Source: Streptomyces sp. RPT161
GTDB lineage: Bacteria; Actinomycetota; Actinomycetes; Streptomycetales; Streptomycetaceae
NCBI RefSeq assembly: GCF_027533845.1
Contig: NZ_JAPZVN010000004.1
Location: forward strand, 372,001-436,000
Direction of reading: 5' to 3'
DNA: 64,000 nt
This document shows, one piece after another, positions 8,974-17,202 of the stretch (position 1 is its first letter; each line of letters opens with the position of its first letter). The notes beneath the pieces were generated by a model. That model had not been told where the DNA came from and ran no database searches. It worked only from the letters and a program-made list of their open reading frames with translations. The position numbers and the translations under genes are program-made.

Positions 8974-10692
8974 TCACGCCGCCTCCTGCTCGGTGAGCTG
9001 GGAGAGCACGATCTCCCGGTAGGTCTCGTTGCCGTCCATCAGTTCCGTGTGGGTGCCGGTGCCGACGACGCGGCCCTCGTCCAGGACCACGATGCGGTCG
9101 GCGTCGCGGATGGTGCTGACCCGCTGCGCGACGATGACCACCGTGGCGTCCCGGGTCTCGCGGGCGAGCGCGGCGCGCAGCCGGGCGTCGGTCGCGTAGT
9201 CCAGGGCGGAGAAGGAGTCGTCGAAGAGGTAGATCTCGGGCCGCCGGACCAACGCCCGCGCGATCGCGAGGCGTTGCCGCTGGCCGCCGGAGACGTTGCT
9301 GCCGCCCTGTGCGATGGGCGCGTCCAGGCCCTCGGGCATGCGCTCCACGAAGTCGCGGGCCTGCGCGATCTCCAGCGCCTGCCACAACTCCTCGTCGCTC
9401 GCGTCGGGCTTGCCGTAACGCAGGTTGGAGGCGACCGTTCCGGTGAACAGGTACGGCTTCTGCGGTACGAGGCTGATCAGTTCGGCCATGGTGGCCGGGT
9501 CCAGCTCCCGTACGTCCTCGCCGTCCACCAGTACCGAACCGGAGGTGGCGTCGAACAGCCTGGGCACCAGGCCGAGCAGGGTGGACTTGCCGCTTCCGGT
9601 GGAGCCGATGATGGCGGTGGTCTCGCCGGGCAGGGCGATCAGGTCGATGTCCTTGAGCACCGGTTCCTCGGCGCCGGGGTAGCGGAATTCCACACCCCGC
9701 AGTTCGAGTTGGCCGTGCCGGGTGACCGAGGAGACGGGCGTCACCGGGGGCACCACGCTGGTCTCGGTGCCGAGCACTTCCTGGATCCGCTCGGCGCACA
9801 CCTCGGCGCGCGGGACCATCATGAACATGAAGGTGGCCATCATGACGCTCATCAGGATCTGCATCAGATAGTTGATGAACGCGGTCAGCGCGCCCAACTG
9901 CATGCCGCCGCTGTCGATGCGGTGCCCGCCGAACCACAGCACGGCCACGCTGGCGATGTTCACCACCAGCATGACCAGCGGGAACATCATCGACATCAGC
10001 CGGCCGGAGCGGACCGAGACGGCCATCAGTTCGCTGTTGGCCTCCTCGAACCGCTGGCGCTCGTGGGTGTCGCGGACGAAGGCGCGGATCACCCGGATGC
10101 CGGTGATCTGCTCACGCAGGACGCGGTTGACGGTGTCGATGCGCTCCTGCACGCCGCGGAACACCGGACGCAGCTTGCGGACCAGCAGCGAGACGATCAC
10201 GCCCAGCACCGGCACGATGACCAGGAGCAGACCGGACAGCGGTACGTCCTGGTTGAGCGCCATCAGGATGCCGCCGACGCACATGATCGGCGCCGAGACC
10301 ATCAGGGTGAACGTCATCAGGGTCAGCATCTGGACCTGCTGGACGTCGTTGGTCGTCCGGGTGATCAGCGAGGGCGCGCCGAAGTGCCCCAGCTCGCGGG
10401 CCGAGAAGGACTGCACCCGGTCGAACACCGCGCCCCGCACGTCCCGGCCGAGGGCCATGGAGGTGCGTGCGCCGAAGTAGACCGCTCCGATCGCGCAAAT
10501 GATCTGGAGCAGGGTTACGGCGATCATGAAACCGCCGGTGCGGAGAATGTAACCGGTATCACCTTTGACGACGCCCTTGTCGATGATGTTGGCGTTGAGC
10601 GTCGGCAGGTACAGCGTCGCCAGCGTTTGCACCAGCTGGAGAAGCACGATCAGCGCTATGGGTTTGGTGTAGGGCTTGAGGTAAGCCCGCAT
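8974..10692 (-). CDS. ABC exporter half-transporter with the degenerate ATPase site
   Basis: This is a 572-residue membrane-ATPase half-transporter. Six helices occupy about residues 15-310. The ATPase domain has Walker [10 protein letters not shown], a canonical signature NVSGGQRQR, and a Walker B ending in YLFDDS, where the catalytic Glu is replaced by Asp. The H-loop His is replaced by Gln ([10 protein letters not shown]). This complements the defects of the downstream partner and supports a heterodimer. ATG 10692 (MRAYLKPY) is chosen; a GTG 15 bases upstream is possible. The 88-base gap to the partner and shared strand suggest one transcript. Confidence 0.92.
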   Translation of the reverse strand: MRAYLKPYTKPIALIVLLQLVQTLATLYLPTLNANIIDKGVVKGDTGYILRTGGFMIAVTLLQIICAIGAVYFGARTSMALGRDVRGAVFDRVQSFSARELGHFGAPSLITRTTNDVQQVQMLTLMTFTLMVSAPIMCVGGILMALNQDVPLSGLLLVIVPVLGVIVSLLVRKLRPVFRGVQERIDTVNRVLREQITGIRVIRAFVRDTHERQRFEEANSELMAVSVRSGRLMSMMFPLVMLVVNIASVAVLWFGGHRIDSGGMQLGALTAFINYLMQILMSVMMATFMFMMVPRAEVCAERIQEVLGTETSVVPPVTPVSSVTRHGQLELRGVEFRYPGAEEPVLKDIDLIALPGETTAIIGSTGSGKSTLLGLVPRLFDATSGSVLVDGEDVRELDPATMAELISLVPQKPYLFTGTVASNLRYGKPDASDEELWQALEIAQARDFVERMPEGLDAPIAQGGSNVSGGQRQRLAIARALVRRPEIYLFDDSFSALDYATDARLRAALARETRDATVVIVAQRVSTIRDADRIVVLDEGRVVGTGTHTELMDGNETYREIVLSQLTEQEAA

Positions 10693-10859
10693 AAGTCGGA
10701 CCAGCACATCGCGCAGAGTACGCGAAGCGGGCGTCCGGATGCGCACGTATTTGCGGGTACCCGGACGATGTTGTGTACGGGTTTCGGGAATACTGCAATG
10801 AGGGGCGTGCGGGCCCGGACCAGCCAAGGGAAACAAGAGGAAGAAGAGGTGGGACGCCG

Positions 10860-11150
10860 ATGCTGCGCAACGGTTTGGAACCCTGGCACCTTGTCGTTGT
10901 CGTACTCGTGGTGTTCCTGCTGTTCGGAGCGAAGCGGCTGCCCGACACGGCCCGGGCGCTCGGCAAGTCACTGCGGATCCTCAAGAGCGAGACCAAGGCG
11001 CTGAAGGACGACTTCAAGGAGGGCGCCAGCGGCGAGTCCGCCGCGCCCAGGACGCAGGACGAGCCCGTGCGCCGCACCATCCAGTCGGCGCCCGGTGACA
11101 CGGCCAGCGCCCGGCCGGTCGAGGATCCCCGACAGGCGCGTAACGATTAG
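10860..11150 (+). CDS. tatA: TatA/TatE-family twin-arginine translocase component
   Basis: This 96-residue protein has the TatA pattern. A short N-terminal hydrophobic helix ([14 protein letters not shown]) is followed by the conserved turn [23 protein letters not shown], an amphipathic helix, then a polar tail with many Pro and Ala. TatA oligomers form the protein-conducting path for folded, often cofactor-containing proteins. The start is ATG 10860 after AGGAAGAAGAGG. It is not next to tatB or tatC, which is normal for actinobacterial tatA. It is divergent from the ABC exporter genes. Confidence 0.9.
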   Translation: MLRNGLEPWHLVVVVLVVFLLFGAKRLPDTARALGKSLRILKSETKALKDDFKEGASGESAAPRTQDEPVRRTIQSAPGDTASARPVEDPRQARND

Positions 11151-11267
11151 GTCCGGGTGTCAACCTCCGTGCGCGCCGATGCGTCCTGTCTTTACGTACT
11201 CTTGGGTGATCGATTGATCTCGGATGGTCGATCGCAGGAACGTCAGCAGGAACTACGGAGGCTTTTC

Positions 11268-12665
11268 GTGGGCACGTCCCTGAACAGAGCACGCCGGGGG
11301 CTGCTCGCGCTGCTCCCGGCGATGCTGCTCGCCGTATTGGCACTGGCGGCTTCGCCCGCGCACGCCGCCGGGGGTCTGGACGCGGTGGCCGAGGGGTTGA
11401 AGAAGAGTCCTGTCTATGTGGACCCGCGCGCCTCTTCGCAGCTTTCGTCGGCGGACGCCGCGGCGCTGGAGAAGAAGATCAAGGACGCGAACAAGCCGGT
11501 GTTCGTCGCCGTGCTGCCCGACTCGCCGGAGTACCCGCGCGCCACGCTGCTGCGGCTGCTGCGCACCAAGGTCGGCGTCACCGGCGTCTACGTGGTGCAC
11601 CTGGGCGACAAGGGCTTCAACGCCGCGGCCGACGCCAAGGTGATGTCCCACAGCACGGTCAGCAACATCGTGCTGGACGCCAAGTCCTCCGCGAGCGACG
11701 CCAAGACCGAGCTGAACACGTTCGTCGACCAGGCCGACCAGGTGGCCAAGGGCCACGCCCCCAGCTCCTGGGGTGACTCCGGCGGCTCCGGTGGATCCGG
11801 CGCGGCGGCCGGTGCGATCGCCGCTGGCGTGATCGTGCTGGGCGCGGGCGGCGGCGGGTACGTGCTGTACCGCCGGGCCAAGAAGAAGAAGGCCGAGCGG
11901 GAGCGGGCCGCCCTGGACCAGCTCCGCACGGTGGTGGACGAGGACATCACCGCGTTCGGCGAGGAGCTTGAGCGCCTGGACTTCAGCCCGGCCGACCCGT
12001 CCGCCACGGACGCGATGCGGGGCGACTACACACACGCGCTCGACGCGTACGACCGGGCCAAGTCGCTGATGGCCGCGGCGGCCAAGCCGGACGACGTACG
12101 GCCGGTCACCGAGGCGCTGGAGGACGGCCGGTTCTCGCTGGCCACGCTGGCGGCCCGGCGCACCGGTGCGCCGCTGCCGGAGCGCCGGGTGCCGTGCTTC
12201 TTCGACCCGCGGCACGGGCCTTCGGTGCGTGACGTGGAGTGGGCGCCCGCCGGCGGGGCGGTGCGCAGCGTTCCGGCGTGTGCGGCGGACGCCAGCCGGA
12301 TCGCCGACGGCGCCGAGCCGATGACCCGCCATGTGCAGACCGCGTACGGCCCGCAGCCGTACTGGGACGCCGGACCGGCCTACGCGCCGTGGGCGGGCGG
12401 CTACTTCGGCGGCGGAATGCTGCCGGGGCTGCTGATCGGCACCATGCTCGGCAGCGCGCTCAGCACGCCCGCGTACGCCTACGACGGCGGCGGGTTCGGC
12501 GGCGGCGAGATGGGCGGCGGATTCGACAGCGGTCCGCAGGGCGGTGACTTCTCCGGTGCCGACTTCAACCCCGGTGACTTCTCCGGTGGGTTCGGGGACA
12601 CCGGCGGCGGATTCGGTGACTTCGGCGGGGGCGACTCCGGCGGATTCGGCGGCGGCGACTGGTAG
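11268..12665 (+). CDS. Secreted or membrane-anchored TPM-like protein with Gly/Asp-rich tail
   Basis: This is a 465-residue protein. A signal peptide (about residues 1-34, ending in SPAHAA) precedes an extracellular alpha/beta domain (about 40-165), whose pattern VFVAVLPDS and VYVVHLGDKGF resembles the TPM/DUF6676 group. One membrane helix follows at ~180-202, then a basic Lys-rich stop-transfer and a helical cytosolic region to ~300. The last ~55 residues are Gly-Asp-Phe repeats (GGFGDTGGGFGD style). Start GTG 11268 follows ACGGAGG. The function is unknown; related proteins are common in Streptomyces and usually stand alone. Confidence 0.75.
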   Translation: MGTSLNRARRGLLALLPAMLLAVLALAASPAHAAGGLDAVAEGLKKSPVYVDPRASSQLSSADAAALEKKIKDANKPVFVAVLPDSPEYPRATLLRLLRTKVGVTGVYVVHLGDKGFNAAADAKVMSHSTVSNIVLDAKSSASDAKTELNTFVDQADQVAKGHAPSSWGDSGGSGGSGAAAGAIAAGVIVLGAGGGGYVLYRRAKKKKAERERAALDQLRTVVDEDITAFGEELERLDFSPADPSATDAMRGDYTHALDAYDRAKSLMAAAAKPDDVRPVTEALEDGRFSLATLAARRTGAPLPERRVPCFFDPRHGPSVRDVEWAPAGGAVRSVPACAADASRIADGAEPMTRHVQTAYGPQPYWDAGPAYAPWAGGYFGGGMLPGLLIGTMLGSALSTPAYAYDGGGFGGGEMGGGFDSGPQGGDFSGADFNPGDFSGGFGDTGGGFGDFGGGDSGGFGGGDW

Positions 12666-12694
12666 TCCGCACCGCAGCCGATGAACACCCTGGC

Positions 12695-12728
12695 TGGACC
12701 TGAACCAAACTTCAGGCCCAGCTAGGGT
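12695..12728 (+). promoter_or_regulatory. Candidate SoxR/MerR-type operator and promoter of soxR
   Basis: The dyad CCTGAACCAAACTTCAGG (12699-12716, arms CCTGAA/TTCAGG) lies upstream of soxR. A TAGGGT element at 12723-12728 is six bases before the GTG start, so the mRNA may be leaderless. The same core (GACCTGAACC, AA, TTCA) recurs on the minus strand at 15603-15622. MerR-family proteins, including SoxR, bind 18-bp dyads of this layout. Binding here is inferred. Confidence 0.55.
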
Positions 12729-12734
12729 GTTCTT

Positions 12735-13298
12735 GTGAGCGGCGTGTCCTGGCAGGCCAAGGAACTGACCATCGGCGAACTGTCGGAGCGCAGCGGGGTT
12801 CCGGCGTCCGCACTGCGCTTCTACGAGCGCCGGGGGCTGATCGACAGCAGTCGCACCAGCGGCAACCAGCGTCGCTATGCGCGGGACACACTGCGCCGGG
12901 TGGCCTTCATCCGGGTCTCCCAACGGGTCGGCATTCCGCTGGCCACCATTCGCGAAGCGCTCGCCCTCCTGCCGGAGGGGCGCACACCCAGCAAGGAGGA
13001 CTGGGCATGCGTCTCCGAGCACTGGCGGCAGGACCTGACGGAGCGGATCAGGCAGATGACGATGCTGCTGGAGAAGCTGACCGACTGCATCGGATGCGGG
13101 TGCCTGACCCTTGAGCGCTGCGCCCTGGCCAATCCGTGTGACGTGCTGGGGGAACAGGGGTCCGGGGCGCGGCGGTTCGAGGGTCAGACAGTTCGCGGAA
13201 GCGAGCCCGCTATCGCGCCAACTGGCGAGTCAGCAGGCACTCCTCCGCGAAGGCCAGGGTTTTCAGGTGGTACGAGCGGGCTGCCCAGCCGAGGCTGA
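12735..13298 (+). CDS. soxR: SoxR-type redox-sensing MerR-family activator with an unusual C-terminal extension
   Basis: This is a 187-residue protein. Residues ~10-80 are a MerR-type winged helix (TIGELSERSGVPASALRFYERRGLI), then a dimerisation helix, then the [2Fe-2S] loop CIGCGCLTLERC (about residues 117-128) diagnostic of SoxR. The oxidised cluster activates transcription; in Streptomyces it responds to redox-active metabolites rather than superoxide alone. SoxR proteins normally end ~20-30 residues after the cluster. Here the frame continues ~30 more Pro/Gly/Ser-rich residues, antisense to the end of the convergent hydrolase gene, suggesting loss of the original stop. Confidence 0.9.
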   Translation: MSGVSWQAKELTIGELSERSGVPASALRFYERRGLIDSSRTSGNQRRYARDTLRRVAFIRVSQRVGIPLATIREALALLPEGRTPSKEDWACVSEHWRQDLTERIRQMTMLLEKLTDCIGCGCLTLERCALANPCDVLGEQGSGARRFEGQTVRGSEPAIAPTGESAGTPPRRPGFSGGTSGLPSRG

Positions 13299-14100
13299 TG
13301 TTGTGGCCCGCGCTTTGCTGTCGGTCGAAGAGGATCCTGGGGGCGGCCAGCAGGGTCCGCATGGACTCCAGGGTTTCCTCGTCGTGGTGCCACCAGCGTT
13401 CGTGTTCGGCGTACGTGAACCGCACCGGCACCTGCAACCGTGCGGCCACCGAGGGGAAGACGTCCGGCCAGTTCCGCAGCTCCCGGGCCTCGCGCACCGG
13501 CATCGGGGACACCAGCGGTTCGGCGAGCCGGAACGTGTCCGGCGGATACAGCCGCAGCGGACCCCAGTTGAGGGAGCCGAGCCGCACACCGTTCAACGCG
13601 CCTTCACCGTCCGGCAGTTGTGAGACGTCGACCGCGTAGCGGTGGCTGATCCCGGAGATGTCCAGCCCGAGCAGGTCGGCGCCGCGCTTGTCGGCGGCGG
13701 CGGTCAGCGCGAGCTTGCCGCCGTAGGAGTGGGCGACAAGGAAGAAACCGGCGCCGGTCTGGTGGCGCAGCGCGAAGTCGCTCAGGGCCGCGTGCAGCGT
13801 CGCCGACTGCTCGGCCAGGGCCATTCCCTCCGGGAGCCGGCCGGCCGACAGACCGTAGCCGGGGCGGTCGACGGCGAGCACCGTGAAGCCAAGCCGTGCC
13901 CCGAGGGACAGCAGGGAGAGGCTGGGATGCGCCGGGCCGTGGAAGTAGCCCGCCTTCATGCCTCCGCCGGGCACGGCGACCACGACGGCCCGCGGCGGCA
14001 GGTGCTCGGGTTCGGCGAGCAGTGCGGAGAGCTGGACGCCGTCGGCGTCCAGGACGATGTCCCGCGGCTGCGGTGCGGCGGAGTTGATCGGCTCAGTCAT
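13210..14100 (-). CDS. Alpha/beta hydrolase
   Basis: This 296-residue protein has the alpha/beta-hydrolase fold. Supporting motifs are the oxyanion region VVAVPGGGMKAGYFHGP, a VDRPGYGLS strand-turn, the nucleophile elbow AHSYGGK (about Ser 125) and a C-terminal catalytic His in SAGHNISLG. It resembles small serine hydrolases or thioesterases; the substrate is unknown. It starts at ATG 14100. Its 3' end overlaps the SoxR extension by 89 bases on the opposite strand. An upstream gene on the same strand is separated by a strong terminator, so it is likely monocistronic. Confidence 0.85.
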   Translation of the reverse strand: MTEPINSAAPQPRDIVLDADGVQLSALLAEPEHLPPRAVVVAVPGGGMKAGYFHGPAHPSLSLLSLGARLGFTVLAVDRPGYGLSAGRLPEGMALAEQSATLHAALSDFALRHQTGAGFFLVAHSYGGKLALTAAADKRGADLLGLDISGISHRYAVDVSQLPDGEGALNGVRLGSLNWGPLRLYPPDTFRLAEPLVSPMPVREARELRNWPDVFPSVAARLQVPVRFTYAEHERWWHHDEETLESMRTLLAAPRILFDRQQSAGHNISLGWAARSYHLKTLAFAEECLLTRQLAR

Positions 14101-14208
14101 GTCGGTCCGTTTTCAGGAGGCGTGAAAGGCGAATCGCGGGGTTGCGCCGAGAGGATTCGAACGTACCCCGTGATCAGATCACGATGTGGGCCGTCGGCCC
14201 CGGACGGA

Positions 14209-14246
14209 GCGCGGGGTGCGCCGAAACCGTTCGGCGCACCCCGCGC
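14209..14246 (-). terminator. Strong hairpin terminator after the FMN reductase gene
   Basis: This is a perfect 17-bp inverted repeat, arms 14209-14225 and 14230-14246 (GCGCGGGGTGCGCCGAA and its complement), with a 4-base loop. It lies 34 bases past the stop of the minus-strand FMN reductase gene. Confidence 0.85.
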
Positions 14247-14279
14247 GTGGTGTGGTCGGGCCGGCACGGCCCGGTCGGA

Positions 14280-14864
14280 TCAGCTGCCGTACGGGTGCTT
14301 GGCGCGGGCGTCCCGCAGGGCGTTGCCCCACCATGCGAGCTGGTCCAGGAGGACCTTGGCGGCGGCCTCCGGGCCCGAGGGGTCCTTCGGCGCGCCGTTC
14401 TCGTCGAACTGGCCCCAGGGGGTGTGGAAGCTGACCGCGTCCCGGACCGTCACGGCGTGCAACTCGGCGAAGATCGGCCGAAGCTGCTCCACCGCGCGCA
14501 GGCCGCCGGACAGGCCGCCGTAGGAGACGAAGCCGACCGGCTTGGCCTGCCACTGCGTGGAGTGCCAGTCGATCAGGGACTTCAGCGTGGCCGGGAAGCT
14601 GTGGTTGTACTCGGGGGTCACCACGACGAAGGCGTCGGCCTGCTCCAGGCGCGGGGAGATCTTGGCCAACTCGGCGGCCACCTCGGGCGACGGGTTGTGC
14701 GACAGCGCCATGGGGAGCTGGTGGTCGACGAGGTCGATCACGTCGACGGTCAGGTCCTCGCGCTGCTTGGCGATGCTGGTGAACCAGTTGCCGACGGTCG
14801 GGCCGAAACGGCCTTCACGGACGCTGGCGACCACGATCGCGAGGCGCAGGGGAGGGGTGGACAT
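14280..14864 (-). CDS. NADPH-dependent FMN reductase (flavodoxin-like fold)
   Basis: This is a 194-residue flavodoxin-fold reductase of the SsuE/ChrR/azoreductase type. The phosphate-binding loop is ASVREGRFGPTVGNWF. The motif VVVTPEYNHSFPATLKSLIDW is the classic FMN/NADPH site of this family, and GFVSYGGLSGGLRA is the second flavin-contact loop. Such enzymes reduce FMN, quinones or chromate. Start ATG 14864 has a good AAGGAG. It lies 21 bases after the decayed MFS gene and probably shares its promoter, which carries a SoxR-like box; in Streptomyces coelicolor SoxR targets include reductases of this kind. Confidence 0.9.
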   Translation of the reverse strand: MSTPPLRLAIVVASVREGRFGPTVGNWFTSIAKQREDLTVDVIDLVDHQLPMALSHNPSPEVAAELAKISPRLEQADAFVVVTPEYNHSFPATLKSLIDWHSTQWQAKPVGFVSYGGLSGGLRAVEQLRPIFAELHAVTVRDAVSFHTPWGQFDENGAPKDPSGPEAAAKVLLDQLAWWGNALRDARAKHPYGS

Positions 14865-14885
14865 GTTTCGCTCCTTGGAGATCGC

Positions 14886-15530
14886 TTAATGCGCGGGTGA
14901 AATAAGGGAGTTTGCGGCTAACGGCTGATGGCTCGGCGCCCGCCGAGGTAGTAGGCGGCGGAGACCACCGCCGCGCCCACGGAGCAGGAACACCACTCGC
15001 CAGTCCAGGTCAGCCAGCGCGCCGCCACCGAGCAGCAGCACGCCGCCGAAGGCACCAGCGGCGGTCTGCCGCCGCAGCAACTTCTGCCGCTGGGCGCCCT
15101 CGTAGAGGTCGGCCAGCATGGCGACGCTGCTCGTCATGATCAGGGAGACCCCGATGCCGAGCACCACCCGACCGGCCAGGACGCTCGGCAGGTTGGGCAG
15201 GAACGCACCTGAGCTACCACCGACGGCGAATGCCAACACGCCCGTGACCAGCGCTGCCTTGAGGCCCAGCCGCTCCACGACGGTTCCGGCCAGCGGGGCG
15301 AGGACAACGATCGCCAGCGCGTGGGTGGTGGTGACCATCCGGGACAGCAGGTCGACGTTGGCGGTACCGGCGAACGCGGCACGGATGCCGGGGATCGCGG
15401 GCGCGACGGTCGCCCCGGCCATGGTGGTCAGGGTGCCGACCAGAACCAGGGTGGCGGCCTGACCGTTGCCGTCTTTCCTGGCTGGTGTCGCTGTCTTGGC
15501 GACCTGTGGGCAGTCGCTGGTGGTACTCAT
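14886..15530 (-). pseudogene. Decayed MFS transporter (first five helices, then frameshift or deletion)
   Basis: Residues ~20-180 are the N-terminal half of a normal 12-helix MFS exporter: helix 1 with TLVLVGTLTTMAGATVAPAIPGI, then helices 2-5 ending in DWRVVFLL. After that the frame becomes Arg/Gly-rich with no membrane character and stops. In the neighbouring frame the same DNA reads as a helix and basic tail, SVGAAVVSAAYYLGGRRAISR, ending at TAG 14918-14920. The gene has therefore suffered a frameshift near 14985, and helices ~6-12 are missing. Start ATG 15530 has GGAGAA upstream. Homologous intact genes would have about 400 codons. Confidence 0.8.
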
Positions 15531-15591
15531 CAGGTTCTCCTGGGACCGCATCGCAGTTCGACATGGGGCGCGCGAAGGCGAGCACGGCCTG

Positions 15592-15622
15592 ACGCTAGGA
15601 GTTGAACTTAGGTTCAGGTCAA
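15592..15622 (-). promoter_or_regulatory. MerR/SoxR-type promoter with 19-bp spacer
   Basis: On the minus strand TTGACC (15622-15617) and TAGCGT (15597-15592) are separated by exactly 19 bp, the abnormal spacing typical of MerR-family-activated promoters. Within the spacer is the dyad TGAACCTAAGTTCA (15603-15616). The sequence resembles the soxR upstream dyad, so SoxR is the best candidate activator. It faces the decayed MFS/FMN reductase unit. Confidence 0.65.
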
Positions 15623-15675
15623 CTGTCCGCCGCTGCGCGCAGATCCTGGGCGGGGCTGTGCTCGGGCTGGAGAAA

Positions 15676-15695
15676 CAAACCAATTTGTTGGTTTG
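15676..15695. promoter_or_regulatory. ARE-like operator upstream of the pseudo-receptor gene
   Basis: The inverted repeat CAAACCAA-TTTG-TTGGTTTG is perfect over 8-bp arms. The left flank AAACAAAC matches the ANACNNAC half of the GBL-receptor ARE consensus, and TGGTTTG resembles the right half, but the half-site spacing is about 5 bp longer than in the consensus. It lies 110 bp before the TetR start, consistent with control by the neighbouring receptor. Confidence 0.55.
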
Positions 15696-15805
15696 ATGTT
15701 GGGTGTGGTTCACGTATGTCTTGAGTGCCGGGGCACCGCCGCCTTCAGCGCGGCCGTCACCACGGCAGGGGTTCACCAGCAGTGGGCCCGCGAGGTGGCG
15801 GTTCG

Positions 15806-16441
15806 GTGAGGAAGCAGGAACGCGCGGCCCGTACCCGTCAGGGACTGATCCGCGCTGCCGCGCAGGCATTCGCCCAACGCGGCTACGTACAGGCGAGGTT
15901 GACCGACATCAGCGCCAGCGCCGGGGTCAGCCCGGGTGCGCTGCACTTCCACTTCGAGAACAAGGCGGCGCTCGCCGCAGCGGTGGAGGCGGAGGCGTCG
16001 GCGGCGCTGCGCGGTGTCGCGCGCGATGTCTACCATGGCCGTCAACTCGCGCTTCAGACGCTGACGGATGTCACGCACGCGCTCGCCGAGCTGCTGCGCG
16101 AGGACGTGGTGGCGCGTTCCGGTTTCCAGCTGAGCTGCCAGCGGGCGCTGGGGCCTGAACTGAACCTGCGTCAGGAGTGGCAGGGTTGTGTACAGCATCT
16201 GCTGGCCCTGGCCGCGAGCGAGGGGACGCTGGCCGAAGGCGTGGCTCAACAGGACATGGTCACCACGATCGTTGGTGCCACGATCGGGTTCGAGGTGTTG
16301 GGGCGCGACAACCCGGAGTGGCTGTCCCGGCAGACGATCACTGGTTTCTGGCGGGCGATGCAGCCGCGGTTGGCGGCTCCCGGGGTGCTCGGACGGCTCG
16401 ATCCGGAGGGCCGTCAACAAACAGAGCCGTCGGTTTGTTAG
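15806..16441 (+). CDS. TetR-family GBL pseudo-receptor-like regulator
   Basis: This is a 211-residue protein. The N-terminal TetR helix-turn-helix (about residues 5-55; RGYVQARLTDISASAGVSPGALHFHFENKAAL) is of the ScbR/AvaR autoregulator-receptor type. The C-terminal domain is divergent from true receptors, which suggests a pseudo-receptor (ScbR2/JadR2/AlpW style) that may bind antibiotics or precursors instead of butyrolactones. The start is GTG 15806, with GAGGTGG upstream; a longer start at 15725 would add a non-conserved Arg-rich segment. It converges on the true receptor gene. An ARE-like palindrome lies upstream. Confidence 0.8.
   Translation: MRKQERAARTRQGLIRAAAQAFAQRGYVQARLTDISASAGVSPGALHFHFENKAALAAAVEAEASAALRGVARDVYHGRQLALQTLTDVTHALAELLREDVVARSGFQLSCQRALGPELNLRQEWQGCVQHLLALAASEGTLAEGVAQQDMVTTIVGATIGFEVLGRDNPEWLSRQTITGFWRAMQPRLAAPGVLGRLDPEGRQQTEPSVC
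16416..16439. promoter_or_regulatory. Second ARE-like inverted repeat at the 3' end of the TetR gene
   Basis: The arms AACAAAC (16416-16422) and GTTTGTT (16433-16439) flank a 10-bp centre. CGGTTTGTT matches the right half of the ARE consensus exactly, but the left half is displaced by about 4 bp. It sits in the last codons of the pseudo-receptor gene, an odd place for an operator, so it may be fortuitous. Confidence 0.35.
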
Positions 16442-16464
16442 GTTCGCGGCTCGCGAGCCCCCGG

Positions 16465-17169
16465 TCAGCGCGGGGCGGCGGCGGGTTCCTCGGTGAGTTC
16501 CGGCTTCGGGGCCCGCGGCGCGTCGTCGCGCCTGTTCGCGGCGAGCAGACGTTCGCCGCGGTCCGGGGACATGTCCAGGGAGGCCAGTACCGCGGGCACG
16601 GTGATGCACGGGAGGACGTGGCTGAACAGCACGGCCGTCCGGTGACCGAGGTCCTCGCGGTCGGCGAGGGTCTGGGACATCGCCTGGATACCGGCGAAGG
16701 CGCCGACGAACATGTCCGCGGTGTCCTCGAGGACGACGTGCGGCAGCAGCTCGCCGTTGTCCCTGGCCGCCGTGAGCATCTGGAGGTTCTGGGCGCTCCA
16801 GTTGAGGAACGGCCCGCGGCGGTCCAGGCCGCTGGCGCCCTGGTCGAGGGTGAGCCGCACGCTGGCCCGTACCAGGGGGTCGTGGCGCAGCCGGTGGGAG
16901 AGCACCATGCCCGAGTCGATCAACTGCTGGAGCTTCAGGGGCTGTTCGGGTAGCGGTTCGTCTTCCAGTTGCGCGTCAAGGACGGCGAAGGCCAACTCCT
17001 CCTTGGAGGCGAAGTGGAAGTACAGCGCCCCCTTGGTCACTCCCGCGGTCGAAATGATCTCACCGATGGTGGCGGCCTCGTAACCACGCTGGTCGAAGAC
17101 CGTCGCCGCCGCCTCCACCAGGACTTTGCGGGTTCGGATCGCACGGTCCTGTCGCGCCTGTCGCGCCAC
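16465..17169 (-). CDS. ScbR/ArpA-type gamma-butyrolactone receptor
   Basis: This is a 234-residue TetR-family protein. The N-terminus (QDRAIRTRKVLVEAAATVFDQRGYEAATIGEI, then GVTKGALYFHFASKEELAFAVLD) is nearly a signature of butyrolactone receptors such as ScbR, ArpA and BarA. The ligand domain contains a Trp in PFLNWSAQNL, possibly equivalent to the ligand-contact Trp of CprB. Receptors of this class repress from ARE sites until a butyrolactone or butenolide binds. GTG 17169 is preferred over ATG 17184, because GGAGG lies just upstream and family members start there. It is divergent from the AfsA-type gene, the usual arrangement. Confidence 0.92.
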   Translation of the reverse strand: MARQARQDRAIRTRKVLVEAAATVFDQRGYEAATIGEIISTAGVTKGALYFHFASKEELAFAVLDAQLEDEPLPEQPLKLQQLIDSGMVLSHRLRHDPLVRASVRLTLDQGASGLDRRGPFLNWSAQNLQMLTAARDNGELLPHVVLEDTADMFVGAFAGIQAMSQTLADREDLGHRTAVLFSHVLPCITVPAVLASLDMSPDRGERLLAANRRDDAPRAPKPELTEEPAAAPR

Positions 17170-17202
17170 GAAGCCTCCAAGCAAGATTCACAGCAGCGTT
17201 AA

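Noticed and set aside
8518-11004. Very long plus-strand frame opposite the ABC exporter genes
   Set aside because: It is the antisense of two clear ABC exporter genes; its translation is low complexity, His/Gln/Asp-rich, without domains. This is a normal effect of very high third-position GC.
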